The notes beneath the pieces were generated by a model, which was given only the letters and a program-made list of their open reading frames with translations, made no database searches and had not been told where the DNA came from. Shown piece by piece: positions 42,122 to 54,089 of a DNA stretch of 64,000 nt; the first letter of the stretch is position 1, and each line of letters opens with the position of its first letter. Source of the DNA: Erinaceus europaeus (taxonomy: Eukaryota; Chordata; Mammalia; Eulipotyphla; Erinaceidae); NCBI RefSeq assembly GCF_950295315.1, contig NC_080164.1, positions 58,906,528 to 58,970,527 of the forward strand, in the 5' to 3' direction. Position numbers and translations under genes: made by a program.

Positions 42122-42142
42122 CTGTCTGTCTGTCTGTGTGTG
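42092..42142. repeat. (GT)n/(CTGT)n microsatellite
   Basis: gt run followed by 'ctgtctgtctgtctgt' and again gt. Confidence 0.97.
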
Positions 42143-43155
42143 TTGAGAAGTTTACTAGAATAGTATGTGTTCAAGAAAGAAAGAGTGATATAGAAAGTTT
42201 ATCTGTTCAATGCCACTGTTTTAAGGATCAATTCAACTGTTGTATCCCCTGGAAAATCTTTTTCAGCATTGTATAATCTCTTCTGGGAAAAATCCTTACT
42301 TATACTTGGGAACTTCTGTACTTTTTACATAAATAAATTGCAACTTCAGATTATCCAAAACAAAAGCATCTTAGTTGATAAGAATTTTGGAAGAACTAGA
42401 AACCATTGTTTCTTTGGGTGAAGATCTGTCTCCTACCACCCCTTCTCCACTTCCAAAAAGGTAGTGGTAGAAAATTTTATCATCTGAAAGCAGCATAATT
42501 ATTTATTATAGACTGCAATCAAGTTTCTTTATTTCATTTAGAATGTAAGTTTAGTGCAAAGAGTGAGACTCTTCTATGTCACTTACCAGAAATAATAAAA
42601 GCAAAAAAATATATAGTTTGTCTTTTAGGCTTGAAAAAAAGACACCAAATTTACACAAAGAAAGTGATATACAGCAACGACATAAGCTATATTCCTGTTA
42701 TCAGAAAATAACACAACTGAATTGCACTGGGCCAGTTCAAGTTGTCATATAATGTTCCTATTGTTTCTTATAAAATAAATAGCTTTGTTTATCATAGGCC
42801 AATGTGACATGGCAGTGCAAATATTGTATTCCACACTGCGGCAGCAGGGAAGAGAGCAAGCATCACCACTCCACTAAGCCTGCAAGATGCATTGGAATGC
42901 CTGTTAATAAAACTCAACTTCTCTGTACTTGCTACTCTACATATTCTGCAGCCAAATTCACACATCTTTGCTGATTTATCAATAGGCATGTCTATTCAAA
43001 AAAAAAAAACACACAAAGATCTCTCCTAAGAAGTACTGGAGTAAAGATTTTTTTTACCAAGGGCAAACCAACTGCACTGCATCACATACACTTACTTGTA
43101 ACCAATTAAACTGTTCTTTCATCATAGTTAAAATGTAGCTTTCCTTAAATTGCTC
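42143..43155. other. Single-copy-looking sequence
   Basis: No gene. The frame at 42,792-42,989 has no known domain. Confidence 0.35.
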
Positions 43156-43156
43156 T

Positions 43157-43157
43157 G

Positions 43158-43226
<69 letters not shown>

Positions 43227-43235
43227 ACATATATA
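43157..43235. repeat. (AT)n-(GT)n-(AT)n compound microsatellite
   Basis: 'tatatatatatat', then a gt run of about 24 units, then 'atgtgtatacatatata'. Alternating purine-pyrimidine sequence can adopt Z-DNA. Confidence 0.97.
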
Positions 43236-44560
43236 GTGCAGATATCTTGCAATGGACCATTTATAATAATAACTTCATTTACCTCTCTCTACCTCCTCTT
43301 GATTTTTCTCATTTTAGCCCCAGTATCTTGTGGCTTTTCTTTTCTAAGTTTCATTATAGAGCCATACAGTTTGGGCACAATAATGAAGATAAACAAAACT
43401 AATGGGAAAAAATTATAATTAAGCAGTCCATGGCACATTTCTGCATGAAGCAATGGAGGCAATTTACAGCATTAGTCATATCTGTAGGAAAAGCCTTTGT
43501 TGTGCTAAGGCACATTGTTATGCTGATAAATTATTGAATCTATACTGCACTCATAATGATTTTACATAGTATGACTATATAATATATCCTGAGGTGAGGA
43601 TGAAAGTGAAAAATAAAATCTAAGTACATTGATAATGGACATACTTTATTCTGACTGAAAACTGGAAAAATTCATGTATGCTTTCATAGACATTAAGTAG
43701 ATTACTATGGGCACATATATGCATGTACAGGTTCCATATTCATGCATATGTTTATATGTGTATCTATGTGATATACACACATGTAATGCCTATACTCATA
43801 TGTGTATATATGTATATAAAAATCTAACATTATGTTTTATATTTTGTACTATAAAGGCCCTATGGGAAAGACTGTAAGACAAAATGCCATTATATAGTGT
43901 TTATTTTCATGAATTATTTCCCTACATGAATCTGAAGGAATCCTTTAAAAGATTAATTTTCAAAATATGCTAACTTTTTTGCTTATTTGAGGAGCTTGTG
44001 GCCTATGATAAAGGAAGAAGTGGTCAACACACACCAGCATAAGTAGAAGAGCTGTGGTGGTACAATGTCTATTTCTTCTTCCTGAAAGCAACATTCCAGT
44101 TCTTAACCACTCTTCATTTAACATGGACTTGGTCTCTGTGGGACTTGAAAGCCAGTAAGTACATCTATGAACCAAACTTAGTTAATGTAATCAGGATCCT
44201 TTTGGAATTAGAATGTTAGTAGGATATAAAATAGTTGTGTCTGACTCCCCTAAGATATAGTCTGAAAATATTTTTCATTAATCCCTATAACCCAGATATT
44301 CTTATCTTCTCTGGGAACTGACTTTCTAAGAGTCATATTCTTATTCCACTTCTATTCAGCTACCTAAATGTAACAAATTCCTTTTTTCTTTTTTGTTTTT
44401 ATCAACAAAAATAGCTTTCTGTCCCATTCATCCAAAGAGCTCTAACAGAAAGAGTTGTAAGCATTTTTTCTACCTAACATGCAAACCATTGGACTTCTCC
44501 AAAAAATGTTCATATCCAGAAGTATACAAGTGATGTAGTAAATAAAGCTTTGATCAAGTT
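43236..44560. other. Single-copy-looking sequence
   Basis: No gene. 43,430-43,620 is free of recognised repeats. 43,985-44,215 may be a decayed old repeat but is not classified. Confidence 0.35.
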
Positions 44561-44562
44561 GT

Positions 44563-44706
44563 GCTGAGGGGCAGGGATAGATAGAATAATGGTTATGCAA
44601 AGAGACTCTCATGCCTGAAGCTCCAAAGTCCCAGGTTCAATCCCCTGCACCACTATAAGCCAGAACTGAGCAGTGCTCTGGTTAAAAAAAATAAAAAAAA
44701 AAGTTA
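44563..44706 (+). mobile_element. Third-form SINE
   Basis: 'ggggcagggatagatagaataatggttatgcaaagagactctcatgcctgaagctccaaagtcccaggttcaatcccctgcaccac...gagcagtgctctggtt' plus poly(A). A well-preserved copy, with B box 'ggttcaatcc'. Confidence 0.9.
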
Positions 44707-44844
44707 TGCTGACTTGCCTTATTAATTCTTGGCCTTTTTCAAAAAATTTAGAAATGACTAATAATTGTAGAATTATTTTTCAACAAATAAGTAGAAGTCA
44801 AAATCAAATTGAGATGCCACATAAAATTTACTAGGAAACTGAAA

Positions 44845-45100
44845 TGTGAAAGTCAGATAGTAGTAGGTAGGGACTGTGCCTTGTCATGCTCACAGTCCAA
44901 GTTCATGCCCTGGCACCACATGGGAGATACTATGGCACTGGAGTGCTATGCTGTCTCTCCCTCTCTCTGTTTCTCTTTCTTTGTTTCTCCTTGCTCCTTA
45001 GTTTCAGTGAGAAAGTGCATCACAGAGTTTCTGGATTTGTGCATGCATGAGGCACTGGCTCTTGGTCAAAAAAATTAAAAATAAAATAAGATAATAAACA
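44845..45100 (+). mobile_element. Old SINE, fourth form
   Basis: 'gtcagatagtagtaggtagggactgtgccttgtcatgctcacagtccaagttcatgccctggcaccac...ggcactggagtgctatgctgtctctccctctctctg' and 'ggctcttggtcaaaaaaatt'. Similar in style to 21,925. Confidence 0.6.
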
Positions 45101-45124
45101 AAAGTCAGGACATGCAAAAATAGA

Positions 45125-45290
45125 TCATCTAGAAGGGCATCTGTTTTGCTATGTGTGCATGAGCCAGGTTCAAGCCAGTAATTTTCTGGGGGATGCTTTG
45201 GTACTTTATTCTCTCTCTCTCTCTCTCTCACTCTCGCTCTCTCTCTCTCTCTCTCCCTCTGTTTCTGTATCTGTCTTTTTCTTTCTTTTT
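45125..45290 (+). mobile_element. SINE fragment with (CT)n
   Basis: 'gaagggcatctgttttgctatgtgtgcatgagccaggttcaagccagtaattttctgggggatgctttggtac' then a long tc/ct run (about 45,209-45,262). Confidence 0.55.
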
Positions 45291-45294
45291 TCAA

Positions 45295-45413
45295 TTTTTT
45301 ATTCCCACCAAGTTTATCACTGGGGCTGGGTGCTTGAATCCACTGCTTCCTGATTGCCATTTTCTCCTTTTCTTCCCTCTCTTTGTTTTCTTTCCTTTTT
45401 TTTCCCTCTCTTC

Positions 45414-45471
<58 letters not shown>

Positions 45472-45655
45472 CTTCTTTGAAGCCAGAAAGAAATTGAGGG
45501 GAGGGAGAGAGGGATGGAGAGGGAGAGAGAAAGACAGACACTTGCAGACCTGCTTCACCTCTTGTGAAGCATCCCCAGTGGGGAACAAAATTTGAACCAG
45601 ATTCTCATGCATGGTAATGTGTGCACTCATCTAGGTGCACCATCACCTGGCCCCC
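45295..45655 (-). mobile_element. Second/long-form SINE, antisense, with (TTTC)n expansion
   Basis: 'tattcccaccaagtttatcactggggctgggtgcttgaatccactgc', a (TTTC)n block at about 45,411-45,472, 'agaaagaaattgaggggaggg', 'cagacctgcttcacctcttgtgaagc', 'tcatctaggtgcaccatcacctggccccc'. The 208-aa minus-strand frame is the translated repeat. Confidence 0.85.
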
Positions 45656-45827
45656 TTTCATTTTCTTTCTGTCTTAAAAGGTTGTCTTGGAGCAATGAAT
45701 TTCTGGTGATAACAAAGAATAAATAAATGAATAATAAATTATATACAGGTACTTGCAAATATTAAAGGCGTAGAGAAATTCTAATCAGGGTCCAAGAAGT
45801 GTCTCAACTGTTTTAGCTTGCATGTGT

Positions 45828-45922
45828 GGACAAGGAAACAAGTCTTCAGGTGTCTAGCTTTCTCTCTTCTTTTCTATCTCTATTCCCCCTCTTGATTTTT
45901 ATCTGTTTTATCAAACAGAAAT

Positions 45923-45973
<51 letters not shown>

Positions 45974-46162
45974 AGGGAAGAAAGAGAGAGAGAAAGAGAG
46001 AAAGGGAGAGAGAGGAAGGGAGGGAGGGAGGGAGGAAGGAAGGAAGGAAGGAAGGAAGGAAGGAAGGAAGGAAGGAAGGAAGAAATTGTCTACAGAAGCA
46101 GTGGACTCACAGTACCAGCACCAAGCCCCAGTGATAACTGTGGTGATATTATAAAATAAATA
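45828..46162 (+). mobile_element. SINE with (GAAA)n/(GGAA)n expansion
   Basis: 'gtcttcaggtgtctagctttctctc' and 'tctgttttatcaaac' (SINE middle), then about 170 bp of gaaa and ggaa tetranucleotides (45,923-46,083). The long-form tail follows, 'acagaagcagtggactcacagtaccagcaccaagccccagtgataac'. Confidence 0.85.
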
Positions 46163-46292
46163 ACTAAGGGTGGGGGTAGATAGCATAATGGTTATGCAAT
46201 GAAGCTCTTATGCCTGAGGCTCCAAAGTCTCAAGTTCAATTCTCTACCCCACCGTAAACCAGAACTGAGCAGTGCTCAGGTAAATAATAACA
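46163..46292 (+). mobile_element. Third-form SINE
   Basis: 'aagggtgggggtagatagcataatggttatgcaatgaagctcttatgcctgaggctccaaagtctcaagttcaattctc...gagcagtgctcagg'. Joined directly to the previous SINE's tail. Confidence 0.87.
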
Positions 46293-46949
46293 ATAAATTA
46301 TAATCCTCACACAGCACTGTGGGCACTTAGAACAGTGCAACCAAATTCCAACAGTCTGGAATTTTCTTAAACAGTTAAAAATTAAATCACCACTTCCCCA
46401 GAGCTCTGCCCCACTAGGGAAAGAGACAGACTAGAAGTATGGATCGACCTGTTAAGGCCCATGTTCAGTGGGAAAGCAATTACAGAAGTCAGACCTTCCA
46501 CTTTCTGCACCCCATAATGACCCTGGGTCCGTACTCCCAGAGGGATAAAGAAAAGGGAAGCTATCAGGGGAGGGGATGCGATACAAAGTTCTGGTGGTGG
46601 GAAGTGTGTGGAGCTATACCCCTCTTATCCTATGGTCTTGTCAGTGTTTCCATTTTATTAATAAAAATAAAAATAGAAATTGTATCACCACATGATTCAA
46701 CAATTCTACTACAGTGTAAGTACCTGAGATAAATACAAACATATGAGTAGACAAGACTTCTACACAAATGTTCATAACAGAATTATTCATAATAGTTAAA
46801 AGTTAAAAATTGACCAGATTCCCATAAGTAATGAATGGATAAACAAAATGTGGCATATACATACAGTGGAAATTTATTGGGTTAGTAAAGCAGAATCAAG
46901 TATCAATATATACTTCAACATGAGTGAATCTTGAAAACTATATCCTAAA

Positions 46950-46983
<34 letters not shown>

Positions 46984-47195
46984 TTCATTTACAAAATTTC
47001 CAGAGTAGGCAATTAAATAAACAAAATAGTTTAGTGGGTTTTTTTTAGGTATGAAGTGGGTGGAGAACAGCATTTGAGGTGATTAAAATGTTCTGAAATT
47101 AATGGTAGTAATAGTTACACATATCAGTGAATATCCTAGAAACAACCAAATTATGTATATCTAATGGTAAATTATATGACATGTGAATTGAGCCT
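46293..47195 (+). mobile_element. Ancient L1M 3' region, sense, split by a 3'-UTR repeat
   Basis: Block 46,318-46,378 ('gtgggcacttagaacagtgcaacc...ttcttaaacagttaaaa') continues at 46,677 ('tgtatcaccacatgattcaacaattctac', 'ataatagttaaaagttaaaa', 'atggataaacaaaatgtggcatatacatacagtgg', 'tgaatcttgaaaac'). It ends with 'attatatgacatgtgaattgagc'. An (AT)n run lies at 46,954-46,980. Confidence 0.8.
46379..46691 (+). mobile_element. 3'-UTR repeat, short copy with 15-bp target duplication
   Basis: The insert is about 46,394-46,676: 'ttccccagagctctgccccactaggg...ccttccactttctgcaccccataatgaccctgggtcc...ggtggtgggaagtgtgtgg...ttattaataaaaataaaaatag'. It is flanked by 'aaattaaatcaccac' (46,379-46,393) and 'aaattgtatcaccac' (46,677-46,691), 13 of 15 matching. 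Confidence 0.87.
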
Positions 47196-47261
47196 TTTTT
47201 TACTAAGTAAAGAAAAAGGAAATTGAGCATCTCCAAGTAGAGATGTTTTGTGAAAAACAAC

Positions 47262-47422
47262 CATATCAGTGGGGGTATATAGCATAATAATTATGCAAAG
47301 AGACTCTCATACCTGAGGCTCCAAAGTCCCAGGTTGTATTCCCTTCCTCCCCCCACCACACCACCATAAGCCAGAGCTGATCAGTGCTCTGGTTAAAAAA
47401 ATTATAATAAAATGATATAAAA
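47262..47422 (+). mobile_element. Third-form SINE
   Basis: 'cagtgggggtatatagcataataattatgcaaagagactctcatacctgaggctccaaagtcccaggtt...caccataagccagagctgatcagtgctctggtt'. It has a C-rich insertion after 'ggttgtattccc'. Confidence 0.87.
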
Positions 47423-48830
47423 AAATCATACCTATGTTGTGTGGTCAGGTTAGGATGTGCATTAGTTTATTTTTATATTTATATAGTATGTTCAACATGG
47501 TGCATAAATCTTCTTTCTCATATATTATACTCTACAGCAGAATCTATACCCTATTATCTCTGTTCTTTGTGTTGAAATAGGACTCAATAATGGGCAGACA
47601 CAAATTCATACTTTACTAATGTATGGTAGTGTTTCTCAACCCAAACCGAAGTACCCTTTGCTTGACATTACTGACCCTTTTTAATTTTCATCCATATCCC
47701 AAGAAGTAAATAAGAATAGAAAAAAACTGACTGCTGACTTCTCCGTTAAGACTTTGTACCTATGCCTGATTACCGCCTTCATCAGGATTGAGTACCAGTG
47801 TGTTTTCAGGGAATTTTGCATATAACAGCATCACAGACTGTATTTCATCATTTTCGAATGATAATTATCTCTAGTGAACTACAGCACTTGAGATAAGAGA
47901 CTGTGTATCTTTGACTCTTCTCCTATAATGTTAGACTTTCACTAAATTTCTTCCGTCAGGATGAATATTTTATATATGAACATTCTTGATGTGAGCTTTT
48001 TGCAGCTCCTACAGTATGAAATCATAAAAATTCAGAGTCAAGTGAATATAATAAACATATCTTCTGAGGGCTCTGTAAATGTAAAAAAAAAAATCTTTCT
48101 ATAGTATTCCTGGAAAATGCTTTATTCAAGTCACTATTTGAACATTTCTAATACCACAGAATCCAGACCTCACAAAGGAGCTCATTGCATTTTTTCAACT
48201 AGCTTTATTGTTGAAAGGTTCATCATTAATGTTAAACCTAATCTTGTAATTTCCACCCTTTGGTTGGTCTAAGATCTGTCATGTATAGCTATACAACATT
48301 ATCTAATTCATCTTCCATGACAGCATATTAATTATTTAAAGATACTATCATAATCTCACCTATCTTCTCTTTGCCAGACATCCCACTTTATTCAATGTTT
48401 CACATAGATGTAATTTCTGGACAATTCATTGTATGACTTTGGTTCCTTGGGATGCACCAGGGAATGTCATTTTAAAGTCTTTTTTTCCAAGAAAAGAAGC
48501 CTCAAATATGTAACTCATACAATAAACAAATACCTTTTCGTTGCTTAATCTACACTTTGGACTTCTATAGATTCTACTAACTGTGAGTTATTGTGAAAGT
48601 CACATTACATCACAGTCTCCTAAATTTTCCATGAATTCTACTTATAATTTCTCTATATAGGAATACTGTTACATCAGATAACTTTAGTTCTTAAACTTGT
48701 AATTGATATTTTTGGACTTTATGCAACATCTCTCTTTATTTAGGTACTAAGCAAAATGCTCTGTACAAGCCAGGTATATACAAGCCAGGTATATCAACAG
48801 CATATCTTCTATCACAAAAATATCTTTTTT
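47423..48830. other. Single-copy-looking sequence
   Basis: No gene. A small tandem repeat of 'acaagccaggtatat' lies at about 48,766-48,795. Confidence 0.4.
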
Positions 48831-48831
48831 T

Positions 48832-48966
48832 TCTCTTTATTGGGGTATTAATGTTGTACAGTTGACAGTAAATACAATAGTTTGCACATGCATAACATTT
48901 CCCAGTTTTCCACATAACAATACAATCCCCACTAGGTCCTCTGCCATCATGTTCCAGACAGAAGTG
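48832..48966 (-). mobile_element. Lineage L1 3'-UTR, antisense, heavily 5'-truncated
   Basis: 'tctctttattggggtattaatgttgtacagttgacagtaaatacaatagtttgcacatgcataacatttcccagttttccacataacaatacaatccccactaggtcctctgccatcatg' is the reverse complement of the 24,655-24,785 text. Confidence 0.8.
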
Positions 48967-49290
48967 TCTCATATCACAGAAGTAATATTTTATTTATTAT
49001 TGGAAAAGTTATGTCATATCTTTCTATGCTTTTCAAAGCAAAAATGTGCCATGACTTTTACAACAAACCAATACTATGCAACTATCTGAGAGCATAGCCT
49101 GTACATATTTTGGGTCATCACTATTTTCTCATTACATGCATTACATGATTAAGTGACTGACAAAATAATTTCCTGTAGTTTTTTTTTTACCGTGTTGTCA
49201 TGCAACTGAAATTTTTTTTAAGAAAAAGTTTAATTACATCATCAGTCAGTTTAATAAAAGCTGTTAACCAAGTGATTTGGATCAACCTTC
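48967..49290. other. Unannotated AT-rich sequence
   Basis: No gene or repeat recognised. Confidence 0.3.
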
Positions 49291-49291
49291 C

Positions 49292-49765
49292 TTTTTAAAC
49301 ATTTTTTATGAGTAATTTAATAGTGGTTTACAAGGTCCTACAGCTCTGCTTCCCCGGAGCCCTTCCCCAATAGTGAAAGAGAGAGACAGGCTGGGAGTAT
49401 GGATCGACCTGTCAACGCCCATGTTTAGCGGGGAAGCAACTACAGAAGCCAGACCTTCTACCTTCTGCATCTCACAATGACCTTGGGTCCATACTCCCAG
49501 AGGGTTAAAGAATAGGAAAGTTATCAGGGGAGGGATGGGATACAGAGTTCTGATGGTGAGAATTGTGTGAAGTTGTACCCCTCTTATCCTATGGTTTACT
49601 CAATGTTTCCTTTTTATAAATAAAAAATTAAATAAAAACAAATAATAATGGTTTACGAGATTATAAATGTCAGAGTACACTTTCCACACACCATCAGCCA
49701 CCAAAATCCCATATCCCTCTCTGTTCCCCTTAGCCACTACAGTTCTCAAAAAGCTTTAGATACAA
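49292..49765 (-). mobile_element. Old 3'-UTR repeat end, antisense, split by a newer copy
   Basis: 'aaacattttttatgagtaatttaatagtggtttac' (49,299-49,334) resumes after the insertion as 'gattataaatgtcagagtacactttccacacaccatcagccacc' (49,658 onward). Confidence 0.6.
49319..49659 (+). mobile_element. 3'-UTR repeat, short sense copy with 16-bp target duplication
   Basis: The insert is 49,335-49,643: 'tcctacagctctgcttccccggagccc...gaagcaactacagaagccagacc...gatggtgagaattgtgtg...tataaataaaaaattaaataaaaac'. It is flanked by 'aatagtggtttacaag' (49,319-49,334) and 'aataatggtttacgag' (49,644-49,659), 14 of 16 matching. Confidence 0.87.
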
Positions 49766-52700
49766 TTTGGTTGCTCCTTTTCTTTTTTATTTTTTTAAAG
49801 TCCATGTGCTTCAATGACTAATAAAGAATCAAAAAATTAAAAATTTAAAGGCAGTTCCAATTTCCAAATATGTTCTATCTTACCTAAGAATCTGAATTTT
49901 GTGTCAAACACCTAACAGTTCCTCAGTATGAAAAAGCACTGTTTCCCCCAAGTGCCTTGGTACATGCGTAGTCTCTACAGTGCTGCCTTATAATTAGTAG
50001 GCTCACAATTCTGATGGCCATTACTACCACACGTAGCATTTAAAGAACAGTGCTGTTTTATTTTCTTAGTTCTACCAATTCATAAGCACTTTGATTTGAG
50101 TGTGTATAATTTTTAAGGTATATAAACCAATCTGGTTTCCTTGGTTAAGTAAAGATAAATTCAAAACAAATTTCAAGTAAAATGAATTTTTAAGAGTAAA
50201 AAAGTAGCATGTAAGTAAATCATAGGTACTATTGTTAGAGGCAAACTTTTCTGAAAGATGTAATTTTAAATTAAATGTGGACTGTCACAGTTTTATGGTA
50301 TATGGAATCTAAATATTATCTTTTATATCATATACCAACTGAAACATGTAAGCACACTATTCATAAATTAGAGTTGAAATTCCATTTATTTATTTTAGAA
50401 CTTGGAAAATCTTTTCATCATTTTTGTATTCTCATGTTTGTGGAGAAATAGGCAGACAAACCTGTTCTATAATAATGTAACATCAGGTATTTCTTGGAAA
50501 CATAACACAATAGAGAAAAGAGCTGTTTATGAGTCAGAGAAACATGTGCTACTGTCAACTTGAATAAGAGCCATCAGATATTTCTGGTGATGAAAACCTT
50601 TCCGAGAGGTGAAACAGGCCACATTCCATTCCTTTTATTTTCAGAGATGAGATGGATTTGAAAACCATAACCTGGCTTCTTGATGCAAGGACTCGCCACA
50701 TGAGATAATCTCCAGCACATTACGATTGGCAAGCAGATCTTTCGCCCTTTTGTCTCCATGCATTACAGAAAATGTTAAATCAGTTTGGTGTCCATACAAA
50801 CTTTTGATCCTAGGAATAGCCTAGGGTACCATCATTATCTTCCCATGGACCATATATAGGCCTTCAGTAGGTAGTACTAATTTAATTTCTTTGCTAGAGG
50901 AAAAAGTAACTGATTTTCTAGATCAATATTTGATTGAATATGTTTGAAATGTTGGCAGATAAAGGCCCCTTTTCTGGTCCAAAGACTTTTTGAACCACAG
51001 AGGTATCGCGTTCTAGCTCCCCTGGGATTTGAGTGGAAGGAGGTCTCAAAGATCTGTAAGAAGCCTTCCTGCCTTTCCTTGTGTTCTTCCAGCAAGACTC
51101 TGTAAAGGTTGAGATGAGAAAAAGGTAAGATCAAGAACTGAAATGTCTTTATATCCATTTTTTAATCTTTCCTGGGGCTTCTCTTAACTAAAAATAATCG
51201 TTTATAACACTAGTTTACAAAAAAAAAAAAAACTCCTGTAATAGGATGGTAGAAAGAAAGCCCATCTGATCAGCTTTAAGGAGATAACTTAGTGGCTTTG
51301 ACAAATAATTTGATATCTCAGATTCTACTACTCATACCTACCTAATTAAGCAAGATGCTTATATGTCTTCAAAAGGGAAATGGATAGAAATTAATACACT
51401 GTTGTTAGACATGGGTTAGAACTTTAGTCATCAATTTTGATTGATAAATAAGTTTTTGCACACTGTACTGATTTCACAAAGACTACTGTCAAGGAAAAAT
51501 TAAGATTGGAAAAAAAAAAAAAAAGTCCTTCCATATGCTATTCTACCATACAAAAAGATTTCTAGCTCAGAACTATTCGTGTTATTGCAACTGATTAGCG
51601 GTCCTTCTTCCTTCAATAAAGCATAAGAAAACACATTACACAAACTGAAAAGTATTGTTCAGAGTTTACAATTCTAGTGATGTTGGTTTCTAAATATGCA
51701 TACGATAATTTTAAAAAGATATTTTTTAAAAAAATATTTTCCTTTATTGAAGAAATGTACACATTCACAAATTCCTTTACTCTTCTTTCTGATCATTGAG
51801 TTTTTGTTTGACTGAAAGAAAAATTTCCCTTCCTCTCACTAGTGACTTAAACACAATCTTATTATAAAGGAGAGCCACCACAACATGCGACCTCCTTGGC
51901 TATGCAGTCTCCAGAGGAATTATTTTCCAAGATTAAGTCAGATCAATTATTTCATTTCGAGATGGAAGATTATAGTTATTTTCTAATGACAGTTCTTCAT
52001 AGTGTCAATCTCTATTGGTAAAATCTCTATCCTATCTAGTTATAGTGTAATATTTGCAATATAAGTCAAAGGACAATTCAGAGCCTCAGATTATATTGAA
52101 ATGGGAAACAATTAGCCTCTATGGAGGCTTTAGTTTTATGTATATGTTATTTTATAACACCTTGCTCAGTACAAAATACAGAGTAAGTTTACAAAAAATA
52201 CTTAAATCAATTATGAAGAAACATTTAATTTTTTAAGTTCTGCTTTTAAGAACCACAACTGAATTAAGCAAACCAAATTCCTGCATACAATTACTCTGTG
52301 AGATACACAATACTAATGTCTTCAGGGGTTGTAATATTTCCTCACAGTGTTTATATATCAATTGAACATAACATATAAGTTACTGCAGTAAGTAAAAGGA
52401 TCTTAAGCACAAACTCAGAATGCCCCCTGACTCTTTGATTTAAAGTTCTTGCTTCAGGGAATTCTTATAAGCAAAACCTCTCTCATCAACTAAGCAGTTC
52501 TGATTGTTAGCCCTTGAGAAAAGGATTTTTTTTTATAATGACCTTAGTAGAAGAATGGGGGGAAAAAAACAATGAGATATGTTATTGAATGTGAAAATAT
52601 AGAATGACACTTATAAAAAATATAAAGTATATCATATATTTTTCTTCAATATTATTACTTATGAATAAGTGACAAGATTTTCCAAAAGCTTCATGTGCTG

Positions 52701-52782
52701 TGAAGTTCAACTTTTACACATATATCTTATATTCTATTATAATGGGCTTTCTTTCATATGTTTTGATTCAAGGTGTCAAATT
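49766..52782. other. Long stretch without recognised repeats or genes
   Basis: About 3 kb of AT-rich sequence. The frames at 50,574-50,759, 50,877-51,158 and 52,054-52,236 have no known domains and no splice or promoter context that I can support. Poly(A) runs lie at 51,218-51,232 and 51,511-51,524. Confidence 0.4.
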
Positions 52783-53375
52783 TCTTTTTTTTTTATTTTT
52801 ATTTGTGATTTAATAATGATTAACAAGATTTAAAGATAATTGGGATACAATTCCATACAAGTCCCATCCCTCCACTGGTAGCTTCCCCATGCTTTACCCC
52901 TCTGGGAACGTGGACTAAAATTCTTTATGGAGTGTAGGAGGTGGGAGGTCTGGTTTCTTAATTACTTCTCCACTAGACATGGTCATGAGCAGGTCGTTCC
53001 ATACCCCGAGTTGTTTCTATGTTTCCCTAGTAGGGTAGGGCTCTGGAGAGGTGAGACTTTGGGACACATTGGTGAGGTTGCCTGCCCAGGGAAGTCAAGA
53101 TGATCATAGTATCACCCGCAACTTGGTGGCTGAAAGGCTGAAAGATATAAAGCAGGAAAAATTATTTAATAAACAAGAATCCAAAGGTAGGGAAAGAGCA
53201 GATGTAATCAGGGGCCTTCGTGTGGGAAGAAGCTAGGAAGTCTATTTTAGGTATATCCCAAGTGGTCATGACTTCACTAATTTTCACCTGAGCCTGATAG
53301 CTACCATGCAGGTAGACTAAGAATATTGTCTGGAAAGATGATTTCACAGTTTAGAATAGGGCTAGAAAACTGGAT
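52783..53375 (-). mobile_element. 3'-UTR repeat, diverged
   Basis: Plus strand 'ttttatttttatttgtgatttaataatgattaacaagatt', 'gggaacgtggactaaaattctttatggagtgtaggaggtgggaggtctggtttc', 'gtttccctagtagggtagggctctggagaggtgag', 'ggtggctgaaaggctgaaagatataaagcaggaaaaatt', then 'cctgagcctgatagctaccatgcaggtag'. An older subtype, shared with 61,200. Confidence 0.78.
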
Positions 53376-54085
53376 TAAGGCAAATCAGAAACATTAATTT
53401 TCAATTAGCTTGTTTCATTAAAATTCTTCATTATTTGGAAACATTATTTGAACAGTATTCTGAAATAATGCTGGTAATATAATCTTATCAAGGTGAGTTT
53501 CCAAATATACTTACATGACATTAAACAAAGCGGGGCATATGACAGCAACCTGTGATGAAACATGACATCTACTCAGAGCATAATAATAGTACTTGTATGT
53601 AAATGAATTAAGGAAAGTATTCCCAAAGACTGGAGTACTTATTACATACATTTTCTCAGCTCACTTAGCTTTTGTTTGTTTTTGGTAACAAACTTGAAAG
53701 AGACTTTAAGACAGTTGAATTTTACAAAAGAAATTGATGTGTCTGGGAGTGCTCTGATACACTAGTATACTTACCATTTATTTTAATTTTGTGATTAGTT
53801 TGTTCTTTTTTTAATACTATGAGAAGTAGGATATGGTTGATTACCTGATTTTAATTAATAATAAAGTAATTCAACTAAAATCTGCCATATATTTTTGCAC
53901 AATCTGCAATTTTTGTCTACTTAATGCCCTTTAGTATTGAGGATTCAATGCTCTTAAAATAGAACAAATAAATTATGATGATATTGGGTATTATACAGCA
54001 AATCCTAACAAAGGGACTTTTCAAAGTTAACCCAGTTACCAAATAGTGTGATGATAACAATAACTATCCATTGTCTTCTTGAACC
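53376..54085. other. Unannotated AT-rich sequence
   Basis: No gene or repeat recognised. Confidence 0.3.
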
Positions 54086-54089
54086 CTAA

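Noticed and set aside
43985..44215. An old DNA transposon or LTR
   Set aside because: Some phrases felt familiar, but I could not match a family with enough positions.
45004..45630. 208-codon minus-strand frame
   Set aside because: It is translated SINE, CT-run and TTTC microsatellite sequence with low complexity throughout.
50574..51158. Possible exons in repeat-free sequence
   Set aside because: Two minus-strand frames of 61 and 93 codons have no recognisable domain and no convincing splice sites or coding bias.
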